From JAGTVB01 sp049282355 (GTDB taxonomy: Bacteria > Pseudomonadota > Gammaproteobacteria > HK1): a DNA stretch of 7,394 bases. Of this stretch, positions 1 to 6,275 are shown piece by piece (within the stretch, counting starts at the first letter, position 1; each line of letters opens with the position of its first letter). The position numbers and the translations under genes are program-made. The stretch is taken from the NCBI GenBank assembly GCA_049282355.1, contig JBAPTW010000321.1, positions 1-7,394 of the forward strand, read 5' to 3'. The notes beneath the pieces were generated by a model that ran no database searches, was not told the DNA's origin, and saw only the letters and a program-made list of their open reading frames with translations.

Positions 1-279
1 GCCTATGACAGCGTGGTTATCGACTCACCACCGGTGGAGCTGGTCAGTGATGCCAGAGTGCTGGCCGCCCAGGCAACGGGAATTGTGTATGTCATGAAAG
101 CCGACGACACGCCTTACCAGCTTGCCCGGCAGGGGATCAAGAATCTCTCGAAAACGGGGACTCCTATCATTGGCGCGGTACTGAACCAGGTTGATCCCAA
201 GAAAACCGCAAGTTACGGCAAGTATGGCAAATACGGCGCGTATTATTCTCGCTACGGCTACAGCGCGGCGGCATCGTAA
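1..279 (+). CDS. C-terminal end of a Wzc/CpsD-type tyrosine autokinase (partial)
   Basis: The frame is open from base 1, so the gene starts upstream; 92 residues are visible. The segment begins with a Walker-B-like strand (VVIDSPP, visible residues 5-11), continues through the C-terminal half of a P-loop ATPase fold (IVYVMKADD, IIGAVLNQVDP) and ends in a tail with seven tyrosines in about 17 residues. Bacterial BY-kinases of exopolysaccharide export have this arrangement: the Walker motifs bind ATP and the tyrosine cluster is autophosphorylated, which controls chain length and export at the inner membrane. The Walker A motif and any membrane-spanning chain-length domain lie outside the window, so a fused Wzc form cannot be told from a separate CpsD form. 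The next gene, 30 bases downstream, encodes the matching phosphatase, which supports the call. Confidence 0.88.
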   Translation, partial: AYDSVVIDSPPVELVSDARVLAAQATGIVYVMKADDTPYQLARQGIKNLSKTGTPIIGAVLNQVDPKKTASYGKYGKYGAYYSRYGYSAAAS

Positions 280-309
280 CGTTAGGCGCAGAAACCTGAA
301 TCGAGTCCC

Positions 310-1035
310 ATGCTCGACTTACACTGCCACATGCTGCCCAACATCGATGATGGTCCGGGCTCCTTGCCGGAAGCGTTGCAAATGGCACGTATGGCGTTGG
401 CCAATGGCGTTACCCGAACGGTGGTGACACCACATATTCACCCAGGACGCTATGAAAACGATCTTATCAGCATTCGTGCGGCGGTGGCTCGCTTCAGCGA
501 AGCCCTGGTGGCGGGTGGTATTCCCCTAGAACTTAGCCTGGCCGCGGAAGTTCGAATCAGTCCCGAGACCATGACGCTCATCGAAACCGATCGGATGCCC
601 TGGCTAGGGGCGCTCGACGGTTACCGGCTGTTCCTTCTCGAGCTGCCGCACAGTCACGTTCCGGTCGGCACCGATAAGCTCGTGAAGTGGTGTCTCATGC
701 GCAACGTACGTCCCGTAATCGTTCATCCAGAGCGCAACAAGGATGTCATTCGGAATTTGGAAAAGATCACTCCCCTGGTCGACCTTGGGTGTCTGCTGCA
801 AGTGACCGCAGGCTCCGTGGCTGGGCATTTCGGGCGCCACGCGCAGCAGCGTGCCTGCCAGCTCCTCAAACGCGGCTGGGTTACGCTGCTCGCTTCCGAC
901 GCACACAATGTTAAAGCGCGTGTCCCGAATCTGGAGCCCGGCCGCGTTGCCGCCGCTAGGCTCATCGGCGAAGCAGAATCGTGGCGGCTGGTGCGTGATA
1001 ATCCGGCACGGATACTGAGTGGATCGCACAATTGA
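310..1035 (+). CDS. CpsB/YwqE-type PHP-family tyrosine-protein phosphatase
   Basis: This 241-residue protein matches the usual size of the CpsB/CapC/YwqE family, manganese-dependent phosphatases of the PHP superfamily that dephosphorylate BY-kinases. Metal-binding motifs appear in order: DLHCH at residues 3-7 followed by IDDGP (12-16), TPH at 40-42, a glutamate in AAEV at 80, HPERN at 139-143 and SDAHN at 196-200. All expected metal ligands seem present, so it should be active in the cytoplasm on the tyrosine tail of the upstream kinase. The ATG at 310 gives a protein starting directly at the first metal motif, as is normal for the family; the ribosome binding site is weak (GAG about 7 bases before the ATG). 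The 30-base gap to the kinase suggests cotranscription. No gene symbol is given because names differ between species. Confidence 0.92.
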   Translation: MLDLHCHMLPNIDDGPGSLPEALQMARMALANGVTRTVVTPHIHPGRYENDLISIRAAVARFSEALVAGGIPLELSLAAEVRISPETMTLIETDRMPWLGALDGYRLFLLELPHSHVPVGTDKLVKWCLMRNVRPVIVHPERNKDVIRNLEKITPLVDLGCLLQVTAGSVAGHFGRHAQQRACQLLKRGWVTLLASDAHNVKARVPNLEPGRVAAARLIGEAESWRLVRDNPARILSGSHN

Positions 1036-1071
1036 AGTGGCGACGAATTTCCATAGCGACATCGATCTAGA

Positions 1072-1100
1072 TTGACAACAATAAAGTGTGATTGTAGCTT
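1072..1100 (+). promoter_or_regulatory. Candidate sigma-70 promoter upstream of the basic exported protein
   Basis: A perfect -35 hexamer TTGACA (1072-1077) is followed, after 17 bases, by TAGCTT (1095-1100), which keeps the three most conserved positions of the -10 box. It lies just after the phosphatase stop codon. A transcript from here would have a leader of roughly 240 bases before the ATG at 1350. The weak -10 box makes this tentative. Confidence 0.3.
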
Positions 1101-1337
1101 GTAATTCATACCAACTGAATTAAACTGGACGAGGCTTCGTAGATCGAGACCTTAGGCATAAAAGGGGTAGGTGGTAGCGCCAGAATAGTGTGACTCTATA
1201 TTTTGAATGCACCGACGTCAATTCCAAATCTGTTTTGGATTCAGAGCGAAGTCGGCAAAGTGGGGCGTCGAGAGGTGCTGGGAGATGCCGTAAGTTCTTA
1301 GGACAGCTCGTACTGGCTGGACTGCAGGAAGCGATAC

Positions 1338-1344
1338 AAGGGGG
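1338..1344 (+). promoter_or_regulatory. Strong ribosome binding site for the gene at 1350
   Basis: AAGGGGG ends five bases before the ATG at 1350. It is the clearest Shine-Dalgarno sequence in the window and fixes the start of the basic exported protein, distinguishing the real frame from the overlapping open frame at 1531-1833. Confidence 0.7.
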
Positions 1345-1349
1345 ATATC

Positions 1350-1970
1350 ATGAAAAACGTCCATAAGGGTTTGTTGGTGATTGCAGGAGTATTCGGGCTA
1401 CTCCTAGCCCAAGGAGACGCCTATGCATCAGGAAAGCGGGGAGGATCTGAACATCGAGTTATCAAAAAGGATTTCTGTATAACAAATCCATTTACCAAAC
1501 AATCGGTTAACGCGAAGGTGCTCATAAAGGGTGATAGATGGCGGAAAGTCAAACACGCTGTTCGCGGTTTGCATCGCAGTAAGTTCATCAGTAAAGGGCA
1601 ATGTGAAGCCAGTCCCAGTGGCGGCCTTGTTAAGGTTGTCATCAACTTCGATCATTGGAAGAAATGGTGGAATCACCAAAATAAATGGCGGGACCATCGA
1701 GGTCGTTCGGCGCATCGAGATTACGCCAGGAACGACAGAAGCTTTCGTGATGATCACAACAGGCGTGGCGGGAATGCCGATCGCCAATTCCCTGAGTTTT
1801 TTGGCTACGCATTCCCTATTGTCGCCAGTTTAGATCCCTGGGGAAAGCGGGGAGGACTGCGTAGCGTGAGGAGCGTTCGGTATAACCCCGACCGAAATAT
1901 CCTCAAGGTTCGCAGCCGCTACTGGGTGTTAAGGGTAAAGGATGTCGGGAGCTCGCGCTCCGCGCTGTAA
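1350..1970 (+). CDS. Unrecognised exported, highly basic Trp/Arg/His-rich protein
   Basis: I do not recognise this 206-residue protein. Residues 1 to about 26 form a signal peptide: basic start MKNVHK, hydrophobic core LLVIAGVFGLLLA, and a probable cleavage site near AYAS. The mature part is very rich in Arg, Lys and His. Residues 97-120 are a Trp/His/Lys-rich stretch including DHWKKWWNHQNKW, followed by an Arg/Asp-rich segment at 120-146 and a second folded-looking part at 148-206. There are two cysteines (43 and 85) that could form one disulfide. The five residues GKRGG occur at 28-32 and 165-169, encoded by the same 15 bases. The start is fixed by a strong AAGGGGG site. Such a cationic exported protein inside an EPS cluster could bind anionic polysaccharide or the envelope, but that is inference from composition and position only. 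Confidence 0.72.
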   Translation: MKNVHKGLLVIAGVFGLLLAQGDAYASGKRGGSEHRVIKKDFCITNPFTKQSVNAKVLIKGDRWRKVKHAVRGLHRSKFISKGQCEASPSGGLVKVVINFDHWKKWWNHQNKWRDHRGRSAHRDYARNDRSFRDDHNRRGGNADRQFPEFFGYAFPIVASLDPWGKRGGLRSVRSVRYNPDRNILKVRSRYWVLRVKDVGSSRSAL

Positions 1971-2070
1971 CTCCTGCCTCTGCTGCTGGGGCTCGGCAGT
2001 TGTCGGTGGCTACTCGCTCCATTGGCGTAGCGGGTTTGGCAGATTCGATAAGTTTGGGAGCATATAGGGT

Positions 2071-2100
2071 TGCGGCGCCGGAGAATAATCCGACGTCGCA
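2071..2100 (+). other. Strong imperfect hairpin between the basic protein and TPR genes
   Basis: The arms TGCGGCGCCGG (2071-2081) and CCGACGTCGCA (2090-2100) pair at ten of eleven positions (one G-U pair, one C-A mismatch) around an 8-base A/T-rich loop. The right arm contains the perfect palindrome CGACGTCG. A run of eight T (2121-2128) follows, but only after 20 bases, so this is not a normal intrinsic terminator. It may end or attenuate transcription from the 1350 gene, or be a protein site. The rest of 1971-2200 shows nothing else I can support. Confidence 0.4.
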
Positions 2101-2200
2101 GCTCTGTTATTGTGGCTCGATTTTTTTTGAGGCTGAAATAACAATACCTTCCATGTCGACCTATCTTCGCCCCTATCTCTAACGTTCTTTTCTCTGCAGC

Positions 2201-2929
2201 ATGAAAAAATTTCTCTCCTTCAGCGCCGCCTTGATGATGGTATTGCTGACGGCCGTTGCTGCGATCTTGCCGCTCGCTGATCTCTATGCGACCGAGGGAC
2301 AGCGGCTTCTAGACGAATGGCTTGTCACCGAGTGGTTAGTCGCTGCAGAGCAGGCGGAAGCGGAAAAGGATTCTGCCATAAGACCAGAGTTCGCCTTACC
2401 GCCCAAGTGGCTCCGTGAGCAAGTGCAGCGTTTCATGTCGCTTGCCGCTCGCCTCGATCCCTTTAACTCGGCTGCCGTAAACACCCTCGGCTATCTGCAT
2501 GAGGCAAGATCCGCTGAGGAGGATCGGGTAGTCCAGCCCGAGGAAGCTATTGACTGCTATCGCAGAGCCACCGCACTACGACCGGCCGCGGCCGACGGTT
2601 GGACCAGTCTCACCCGACTCAAGCTGGAACAGGGAGCGCTCGATGAGGAGCTGGCTGTGGGAATGCAGACAGTGCTCATGCTAGGACCCTGGGATAAAAG
2701 TGTTCAGCTAACCATTCTTGAAGCGGCGCTACCCGCATGGCAGGCATTATCCGCAGAGCTGCGAAGCACGCTGAGATCCAGTGTCGATCGCGGTCTTCAG
2801 ACTGATCCGGCCATCGTGATGGATTTGGTGGAAGAGTATGGCTATGTCCAGGGAACTATAAGTGAGCAAGATGCCCTGGAACTGGGTCTCCTGGAAATCA
2901 GCGACGCTGCCGAATACCAACGTCCCTAG
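2201..2929 (+). CDS. Membrane-anchored TPR-like protein paired with the O-antigen ligase
   Basis: This 242-residue protein starts with a hydrophobic segment (residues 5-27, after MKKF) that is either an uncleaved anchor or a signal peptide, putting the rest in the periplasm. Residues 77-155 read as TPR-like helix pairs (LDPFNSAAVNTLGYLHEAR, then EEAIDCYRRATALRP, then WTSLTRLKLEQGALDEEL), with further helical sequence to about 215. TPR proteins commonly serve as scaffolds in polysaccharide assembly. The ligase gene starts 8 bases after its stop, so the two are almost certainly co-translated. The in-frame stop at 2180-2182 rules out an earlier start, yet there is no purine-rich ribosome binding site before ATG 2201; the ATG codons near 2231 would remove most of the membrane segment. 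Exact function is not known to me. Confidence 0.75.
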   Translation: MKKFLSFSAALMMVLLTAVAAILPLADLYATEGQRLLDEWLVTEWLVAAEQAEAEKDSAIRPEFALPPKWLREQVQRFMSLAARLDPFNSAAVNTLGYLHEARSAEEDRVVQPEEAIDCYRRATALRPAAADGWTSLTRLKLEQGALDEELAVGMQTVLMLGPWDKSVQLTILEAALPAWQALSAELRSTLRSSVDRGLQTDPAIVMDLVEEYGYVQGTISEQDALELGLLEISDAAEYQRP

Positions 2930-2937
2930 TCCGAGCC

Positions 2938-4632
2938 ATGAGTGTGCCGTGGTCCAAGCCATTCGGAAAGTCGCCTGTTCTTTTTGGGGCGCTGCTTGCT
3001 TTACTCATCTGGCTTCCTATCCCCCTTGCCAGTAATCGCCCTTGGTCGTGGGCGCTCATGGAAATCTGGATTTATCTGTTGTCCGCCCTATGGCTAGTCA
3101 AATACGCCAGGGGAACCGTCGGCGTTTCAGCGTCCTTCCGCAAGGCCAAGCCAGTTTTGGCATTAGCCGCTGTCTGGCTGGCCTACGGCATTTTCCAAAT
3201 GCTCCCATTGCCCTTCAGCGCTGTGAACACGCTGTCACCCAATGCGGCTGAGATGTATCAAAGAGCTAACCGCGCTCCCACCCTTGCCGAGATTCCCATT
3301 ACCCCGGATGTATTCGGCGCGGATGTTTTCGTCCTGGAACTAGAGCACGTTGTCGCACTCCTGAAACGGCATGACTCGGACCCAGCCAGCACAACAACCC
3401 CGGTTGCGCCCACACTGCCCACGACTGATCCGGCCAATACTCAGTCCTTCGTTGCCGGTACGTTAGCGCCGTTCCCAGAGCAGACCCCTGACTCTAGCAA
3501 GATCCGCAGCTCCGCCGCTCCTACTCATGATTCGGCGGGCCTTGATACTGCCGCAAGCGGGATACGACCAAATTCCGCGGCAAGCGGCAGCAGTTTTGCG
3601 CCCTACCGCTTAACACTTGACATCCATGCATCCATCGTCGCTTGGCTGAAATCCCTTGCCTACGTCCTGCTGTTCTCACTCACCTTGCTGTTAGTGGATT
3701 CTGTGCAGCGCCTGAAAATGCTGATCTACGCTCTCATTTTCAGCGGTATCGTCCAAGCCGTCTACGGGGCGCTGTCGGTCGCGCTGACAGGGAGCGGGGT
3801 TGCCACCGGGACCTTCGTGAACCGAAATCACTTCGCAGCCTACCTGGTGCTGTGTCTTGCGGTCGGTATTGGATTGCTGATCTCGTGGACCGGCGAGCGG
3901 CAAGAAAACCGTTCCTGGCGGCGTTGGCTGCGGGACATCGCCAGGCTCATTTTGAGCCCCAAGGCGCCGCTTCGAATTTTCTTGGCAATCATGGTCATTG
4001 CCTTGGTGCTAACCCATTCCCGTATGGGCAACACCTCCTTCTTTGTAGCCATGCTCATCACCGGTGTGTTGGCATTGATATTTTTCAAACAGTCGCCCCG
4101 CTCTACAATACTCTTGATTAGCAGCCTCCTGATCATCGATATCGTGATCATTGGCAGCTATGTCGGTATCGAGCAAGTACGAGAACGGCTCGAGCAGACT
4201 GCTCTTGAGACCGAGACGCGTGATGAAGTGGACATCTATTCCTGGGAAATTGTAAAGGACTACCCCTGGGTGGGCACCGGCGCGGGCAGTTATTATGGCG
4301 TGTTTCCTCGCTATCGGGAGGCCGATGTGGAACCGCGCCTTTATGACCACGCGCATAACGATTATCTCGAGCTCATGAGCGAATATGGGGTGATAGGTAT
4401 CAGTCTTCTCGGCCTTGTCGTCGCGCTGGCGCTTTGGAATGCGTTGGTGACCGCACGCACACGCCACCATGCATTGATGCGAGGCATGGCCTTTGCCGTT
4501 ACCATGGCTATCACTGCCATGCTCATCCATGCCAGCGTTGAATTCAACCTGCAAATCCCGGCGTACGCAGCGACCTTCGTCATTATACTTTCCATGTCCT
4601 GGCTGGCACGCCACTTAAAGCCCTCGACCTAA
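2938..4632 (+). CDS. O-antigen ligase / polymerase family membrane protein (Wzy_C)
   Basis: This 564-residue inner-membrane protein has about ten to twelve hydrophobic segments (roughly 13-31, 36-55, 70-90, 232-253, 259-285, 298-317, 345-360, 366-383, 389-408, 485-502, 515-533, 541-557). Family landmarks are NRNHFA (295-300), THSRMG (359-364), and the long periplasmic-loop signature running from PWVGTGAG (443-450) to DHAHNDYLELMSEYG (470-484), whose His residues are typical of WaaL/Wzy/PglL enzymes. These enzymes join or polymerise undecaprenyl-linked glycans on the periplasmic side. Here the likely role is polymerisation or transfer of the EPS repeat unit. Odd is a loop of about 140 residues between the third and fourth membrane segments, which from about 145 to 225 is low-complexity Ser/Thr/Pro/Ala-rich. 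The TPR gene lies 8 bases upstream. Ligase and polymerase cannot be separated by sequence alone. Confidence 0.88.
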   Translation: MSVPWSKPFGKSPVLFGALLALLIWLPIPLASNRPWSWALMEIWIYLLSALWLVKYARGTVGVSASFRKAKPVLALAAVWLAYGIFQMLPLPFSAVNTLSPNAAEMYQRANRAPTLAEIPITPDVFGADVFVLELEHVVALLKRHDSDPASTTTPVAPTLPTTDPANTQSFVAGTLAPFPEQTPDSSKIRSSAAPTHDSAGLDTAASGIRPNSAASGSSFAPYRLTLDIHASIVAWLKSLAYVLLFSLTLLLVDSVQRLKMLIYALIFSGIVQAVYGALSVALTGSGVATGTFVNRNHFAAYLVLCLAVGIGLLISWTGERQENRSWRRWLRDIARLILSPKAPLRIFLAIMVIALVLTHSRMGNTSFFVAMLITGVLALIFFKQSPRSTILLISSLLIIDIVIIGSYVGIEQVRERLEQTALETETRDEVDIYSWEIVKDYPWVGTGAGSYYGVFPRYREADVEPRLYDHAHNDYLELMSEYGVIGISLLGLVVALALWNALVTARTRHHALMRGMAFAVTMAITAMLIHASVEFNLQIPAYAATFVIILSMSWLARHLKPST

Positions 4633-4697
4633 TGAAAAGGCTGATCGTATCTTATTGTTTTTGCCTTACTGTTCTCTCTCTCCGCGTTAGTTTTTAA
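4632..4697 (+). CDS. Possible 21-residue peptide or truncated gene start overlapping the ligase stop
   Basis: An ATG overlaps the ligase stop codon by one base (TAATG) and opens a 21-codon frame encoding MKRLIVSYCFCLTVLSLRVSF. A basic start followed by a hydrophobic stretch is what the beginning of a signal peptide or a small membrane protein looks like. The stop/start overlap is the usual layout for translational coupling, so this could be a small membrane peptide, or the surviving start of a next EPS gene whose remainder was lost; the AT-rich sequence after it has no recognisable continuation in any frame. The TAATG may also be chance. No ribosome binding site beyond coupling is evident. 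Confidence 0.22.
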   Translation: MKRLIVSYCFCLTVLSLRVSF

Positions 4698-5013
4698 TCT
4701 CAAATTTTTCCTCATCAACTTATTCTCATGACGCTATTGCGTTGCAAAATACAGCCAAAAGAAACAACCATCCGCTATGACTTATGCATGAATCATATCA
4801 TGCTACTACTATAGCAACACTACTATAAGCGGTTTTTATTACGAGTCGGGCAAATTTAATTTGCTTTCCTATGTGCTGCTGTTATTTTGTAACATCAATC
4901 AAGAGTGGTATCGAATTGAATATGTTATGGATACACCAAGATCTGCTACCACACTTGTGACATCAACGCTGACAAAAAAAGTACGGCTTCTCGAAAATGC
5001 AGAGGTCGTGTTA
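4698..5013. other. AT-rich gene-free stretch after the EPS genes
   Basis: This part is clearly richer in A and T than its surroundings and has stops in every frame. The only open frame, on the minus strand at 4899-5102, has no family character. A 9-base direct repeat ACTACTATA occurs at 4805-4813 and 4819-4827. I see no convincing intrinsic terminator, tRNA or insertion-sequence end. It marks the break between the EPS cluster and the toxin-antitoxin region. Confidence 0.45.
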
Positions 5014-5042
5014 GTGCGGTAGCCTGCCCGCTCCTCGAGCGG
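5014..5042 (+). repeat. GTGCGGTAGCCTG-plus-hairpin element, copy 1
   Basis: GTGCGGTAGCCTG (5014-5026) is followed by a GC hairpin with arms CCGCTC (5028-5033) and GAGCGG (5037-5042) and loop CTC. The same 13 bases occur at 7181-7193, again followed by a hairpin of different sequence. The upstream flank is also partly shared: GGCT, then T and GAAA, start 29 bases before the 13-mer in both places. This looks like a small dispersed repeat. It is not a terminator, as A rather than T follows the hairpin. Confidence 0.45.
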
Positions 5043-5128
5043 TTCAAAAAAAATAGAAGGCGTTTTGCAGGGGCAGGCGCAGCAGCACCCAGATCTTCTC
5101 AAAGCGATAACTGGCCGGGGACTTTTTA

Positions 5129-5161
5129 ATCATTGATCTTTTCTCGTTGATCATTGATCTT
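5129..5161 (+). repeat. Twofold direct repeat ATCATTGATCTT upstream of the MNT/HEPN operon
   Basis: The 12 bases ATCATTGATCTT occur at 5129-5140 and 5150-5161, a spacing of 21 bases or two helical turns, so a protein bound to both would sit on the same DNA face. The second copy is preceded by GTTG, giving the palindrome TGATCA. It could be part of an operator for the operon beginning near 5311. Confidence 0.4.
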
Positions 5162-5210
5162 CCCTTTATCTTTCCTCATCATCGGAGCTCATCTGGTCAA
5201 GCTCAGACAC

Positions 5211-5244
5211 CGATCATTAAACTTATGATCGACGAAGGTCGATC
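5211..5244 (+). promoter_or_regulatory. Overlapping inverted repeats, candidate operator of the MNT/HEPN operon
   Basis: CGATCAT (5211-5217) and ATGATCG (5225-5231) form a perfect inverted repeat with 7-base arms and a 7-base spacer. The right part is shared with a second perfect inverted repeat, GATCGAC (5227-5233) and GTCGATC (5238-5244), around GAAG. The two are mutually exclusive as RNA hairpins but could be adjacent DNA sites. They lie 67 to 100 bases before the MNT start, where an autoregulatory TA operator would be expected. No clear -10/-35 pair could be assigned. Confidence 0.4.
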
Positions 5245-5310
5245 CGCGCGGCTGATGGACCGCCATTTCTGAGCTTCTGCTCCTTGGAAACCGTGGCGCC
5301 TGAAACCACC

Positions 5311-5610
5311 ATGAGGTTGACCGAAAACCAAATTGCAGCCATCCGCGAGGCGACCGCCGAGGTTTTCGGCCCGAAGGCGCAAGTATGGTTGTTCGGTTCT
5401 CGTGTGGACGACCGTAAGCGAGGCGGCGACATCGACCTTTTGATCCGCTCCGATCCCATGGCCACCGATGATCGGCTGCATCGAAAGATCCGCTTCCTTG
5501 GGATACTGGAACGCCGCTTGGGCGAGCGCCGGATCGATGTGATTATCGAGCACAGCGTAGACCCGCACCCCATCGAGCAAATCGCTCGTGAAACCGGGGT
5601 GAAGCTTTGA
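5311..5610 (+). CDS. MNT-domain nucleotidyltransferase, MntA-like antitoxin
   Basis: The product has 99 residues, normal for minimal nucleotidyltransferases. The active-site motif is LFGSRVDDRKRGGDIDLLI, with G29-S30 and D40-x-D42, and a probable third acidic residue D76 in RRIDVII. In MntA/HepT modules the MNT protein is the antitoxin: it transfers AMP from ATP to a tyrosine beside the toxin's RNase site. All catalytic residues are present, so this copy looks functional. ATG 5311 is chosen because the family starts just before the first helix; the frame stays open to a TTG at 5284 with a GTG at 5293, and neither ATG nor these has a strong ribosome binding site. The HEPN gene overlaps its stop by four bases (TTGA), so the pair is coupled. 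The upstream GATC-rich repeats may be its operator. Confidence 0.88.
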   Translation: MRLTENQIAAIREATAEVFGPKAQVWLFGSRVDDRKRGGDIDLLIRSDPMATDDRLHRKIRFLGILERRLGERRIDVIIEHSVDPHPIEQIARETGVKL

Positions 5611-6029
5611 AATCGACTGCGGAAAACCTGGCTTTGCAACACACCAGTGCTGTCTGTGAGGCCCACAAGGTGGGATTAACCGATGCCCTTGTTGATCTGG
5701 AGCAACGCCGTCTCAACCCAGCGGACATCGAACATCTTGCCAAGGAAGACCGTCGCCTGCTTGACCAGTTTGCTTACCGCTATACCCGTTTGCAGGACGA
5801 TATGGGGGCCCGACTCATACCCGCGATACTGCGTGCCTAGGGCGAAGAGATCACCGCCCTGGCCGCCATTGACCGTCTCAACAGACTGGAACAACTCGGC
5901 TGGCTTCCTGCTGCGGAGGAGTGGACAGAGTTGAGACGCATGCGCAACGAATTTGCCCACGAGTACCCGGAAACGCCGCAGGAAAGGTTTGCACGCCTGC
6001 AGCTTGCTGTTACCAGTGCCCGCAGGTAA
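5607..6029 (+). pseudogene. HEPN-domain toxin (HepT-like) interrupted by an in-frame TAG
   Basis: The frame starts at TTG 5607, overlapping the MNT stop, runs 77 codons and meets TAG at 5838-5840. The same frame then continues for 62 codons to TAA 6027-6029 with no frameshift. The joined product is about 140 residues, a normal HEPN toxin length. After the stop lies RRMRNEFAHEYPE, containing the RX4HXY signature (R113, H118, Y120 counting the TAG as 78): Arg and His are the RNase site and the Tyr is the residue adenylylated by the MNT partner in studied modules. The 77-residue fragment therefore lacks the whole active site. One base change, for example from TTG or CAG, would explain the TAG. 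The intact downstream frame suggests a recent mutation, amber readthrough, or a sequence error. An in-frame restart at ATG 5940 would give only about 29 residues. Confidence 0.85.
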
Positions 6030-6252
6030 CTGGTTATCCTTTCCATTTTCGCCGAGAAGATAGAGCAGCGCTTTCCGGCATTGCACCGAAGAGGACCCTC
6101 TTCTCCGAGGGACCCGCAATAGGTTGAGCGAATAACCTTTAAACCGCCACAGCGAGGGTCAGTACCCGCCATTATAGCGTTTCCTAGTTGGGTGCGATAC
6201 AGTAACCGCAGTGCTGGAACCAACTTTTGATATCGTGTTTCGTAATCGCCTC

Positions 6253-6275
6253 AAAGCCTTTTTTCAAGGCTTTTT
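6253..6275 (+). terminator. Intrinsic terminator downstream of the MNT/HEPN module
   Basis: AAAGCCTT (6253-6260) and AAGGCTTT (6266-6273) form a perfect 8-bp stem around TTTTC, and the right arm runs into TTTTT (6271-6275). The shape fits a rho-independent terminator on the + strand. It lies about 220 bases after the HEPN stop and separates the two TA modules. Confidence 0.6.

Larger units (their letters stand above)
1036..1349. other. 314-base gap between phosphatase and basic exported protein
   Basis: No convincing coding sequence is seen on either strand. It holds a candidate promoter at 1072-1100 and a small hairpin with arms TCCAAA (1223-1228) and TTTGGA (1234-1239) around a 5-base loop. 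The length, and the good ribosome binding site at its right end, suggest that the downstream gene has its own promoter and a long leader rather than being read only from the kinase-phosphatase operon. Confidence 0.5.

Noticed and set aside
281..287. GTTAGGC, resembling an integron attC core end
   Set aside because: No partner inverse core and no second copy near the TA genes, so the TA block cannot be called an integron cassette array.
1160..1310. GGTAGGTGGTAGCG and GGCAAAGTGGGGCG reminiscent of c-di-GMP riboswitch pieces in the leader of the basic protein
   Set aside because: The pieces are in the wrong order and the conserved core is missing; only a covariance-model search could revive it.
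1531..1833. 100-codon + strand frame overlapping the basic exported protein
   Set aside because: It lies wholly inside the 1350-1970 gene, which has the strong ribosome binding site and signal peptide; this frame has neither.
2000..2182. 60-codon + strand open frame between the basic protein and the TPR gene
   Set aside because: It needs a TTG start with no ribosome binding site, has no family character, and runs across the strong hairpin.
4009..4614. 201-codon minus-strand open frame
   Set aside because: It is antisense to the well-supported Wzy_C gene and reads as His/Gly/Arg-rich sequence without motifs.
4604..4619. TGGCAC followed by a T-rich part, like a sigma-54 promoter
   Set aside because: The second half lacks the required GC dinucleotide and it lies within the ligase coding sequence.
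4899..5102. 67-codon minus-strand open frame in the AT-rich gap
   Set aside because: No recognisable motif, atypical composition, and it overlaps the hairpin repeat copy 1.
6096..6111. CCCTC / GAGGG small hairpin after the HEPN gene
   Set aside because: Only five base pairs and no T run; the terminator at 6253-6275 is far better.
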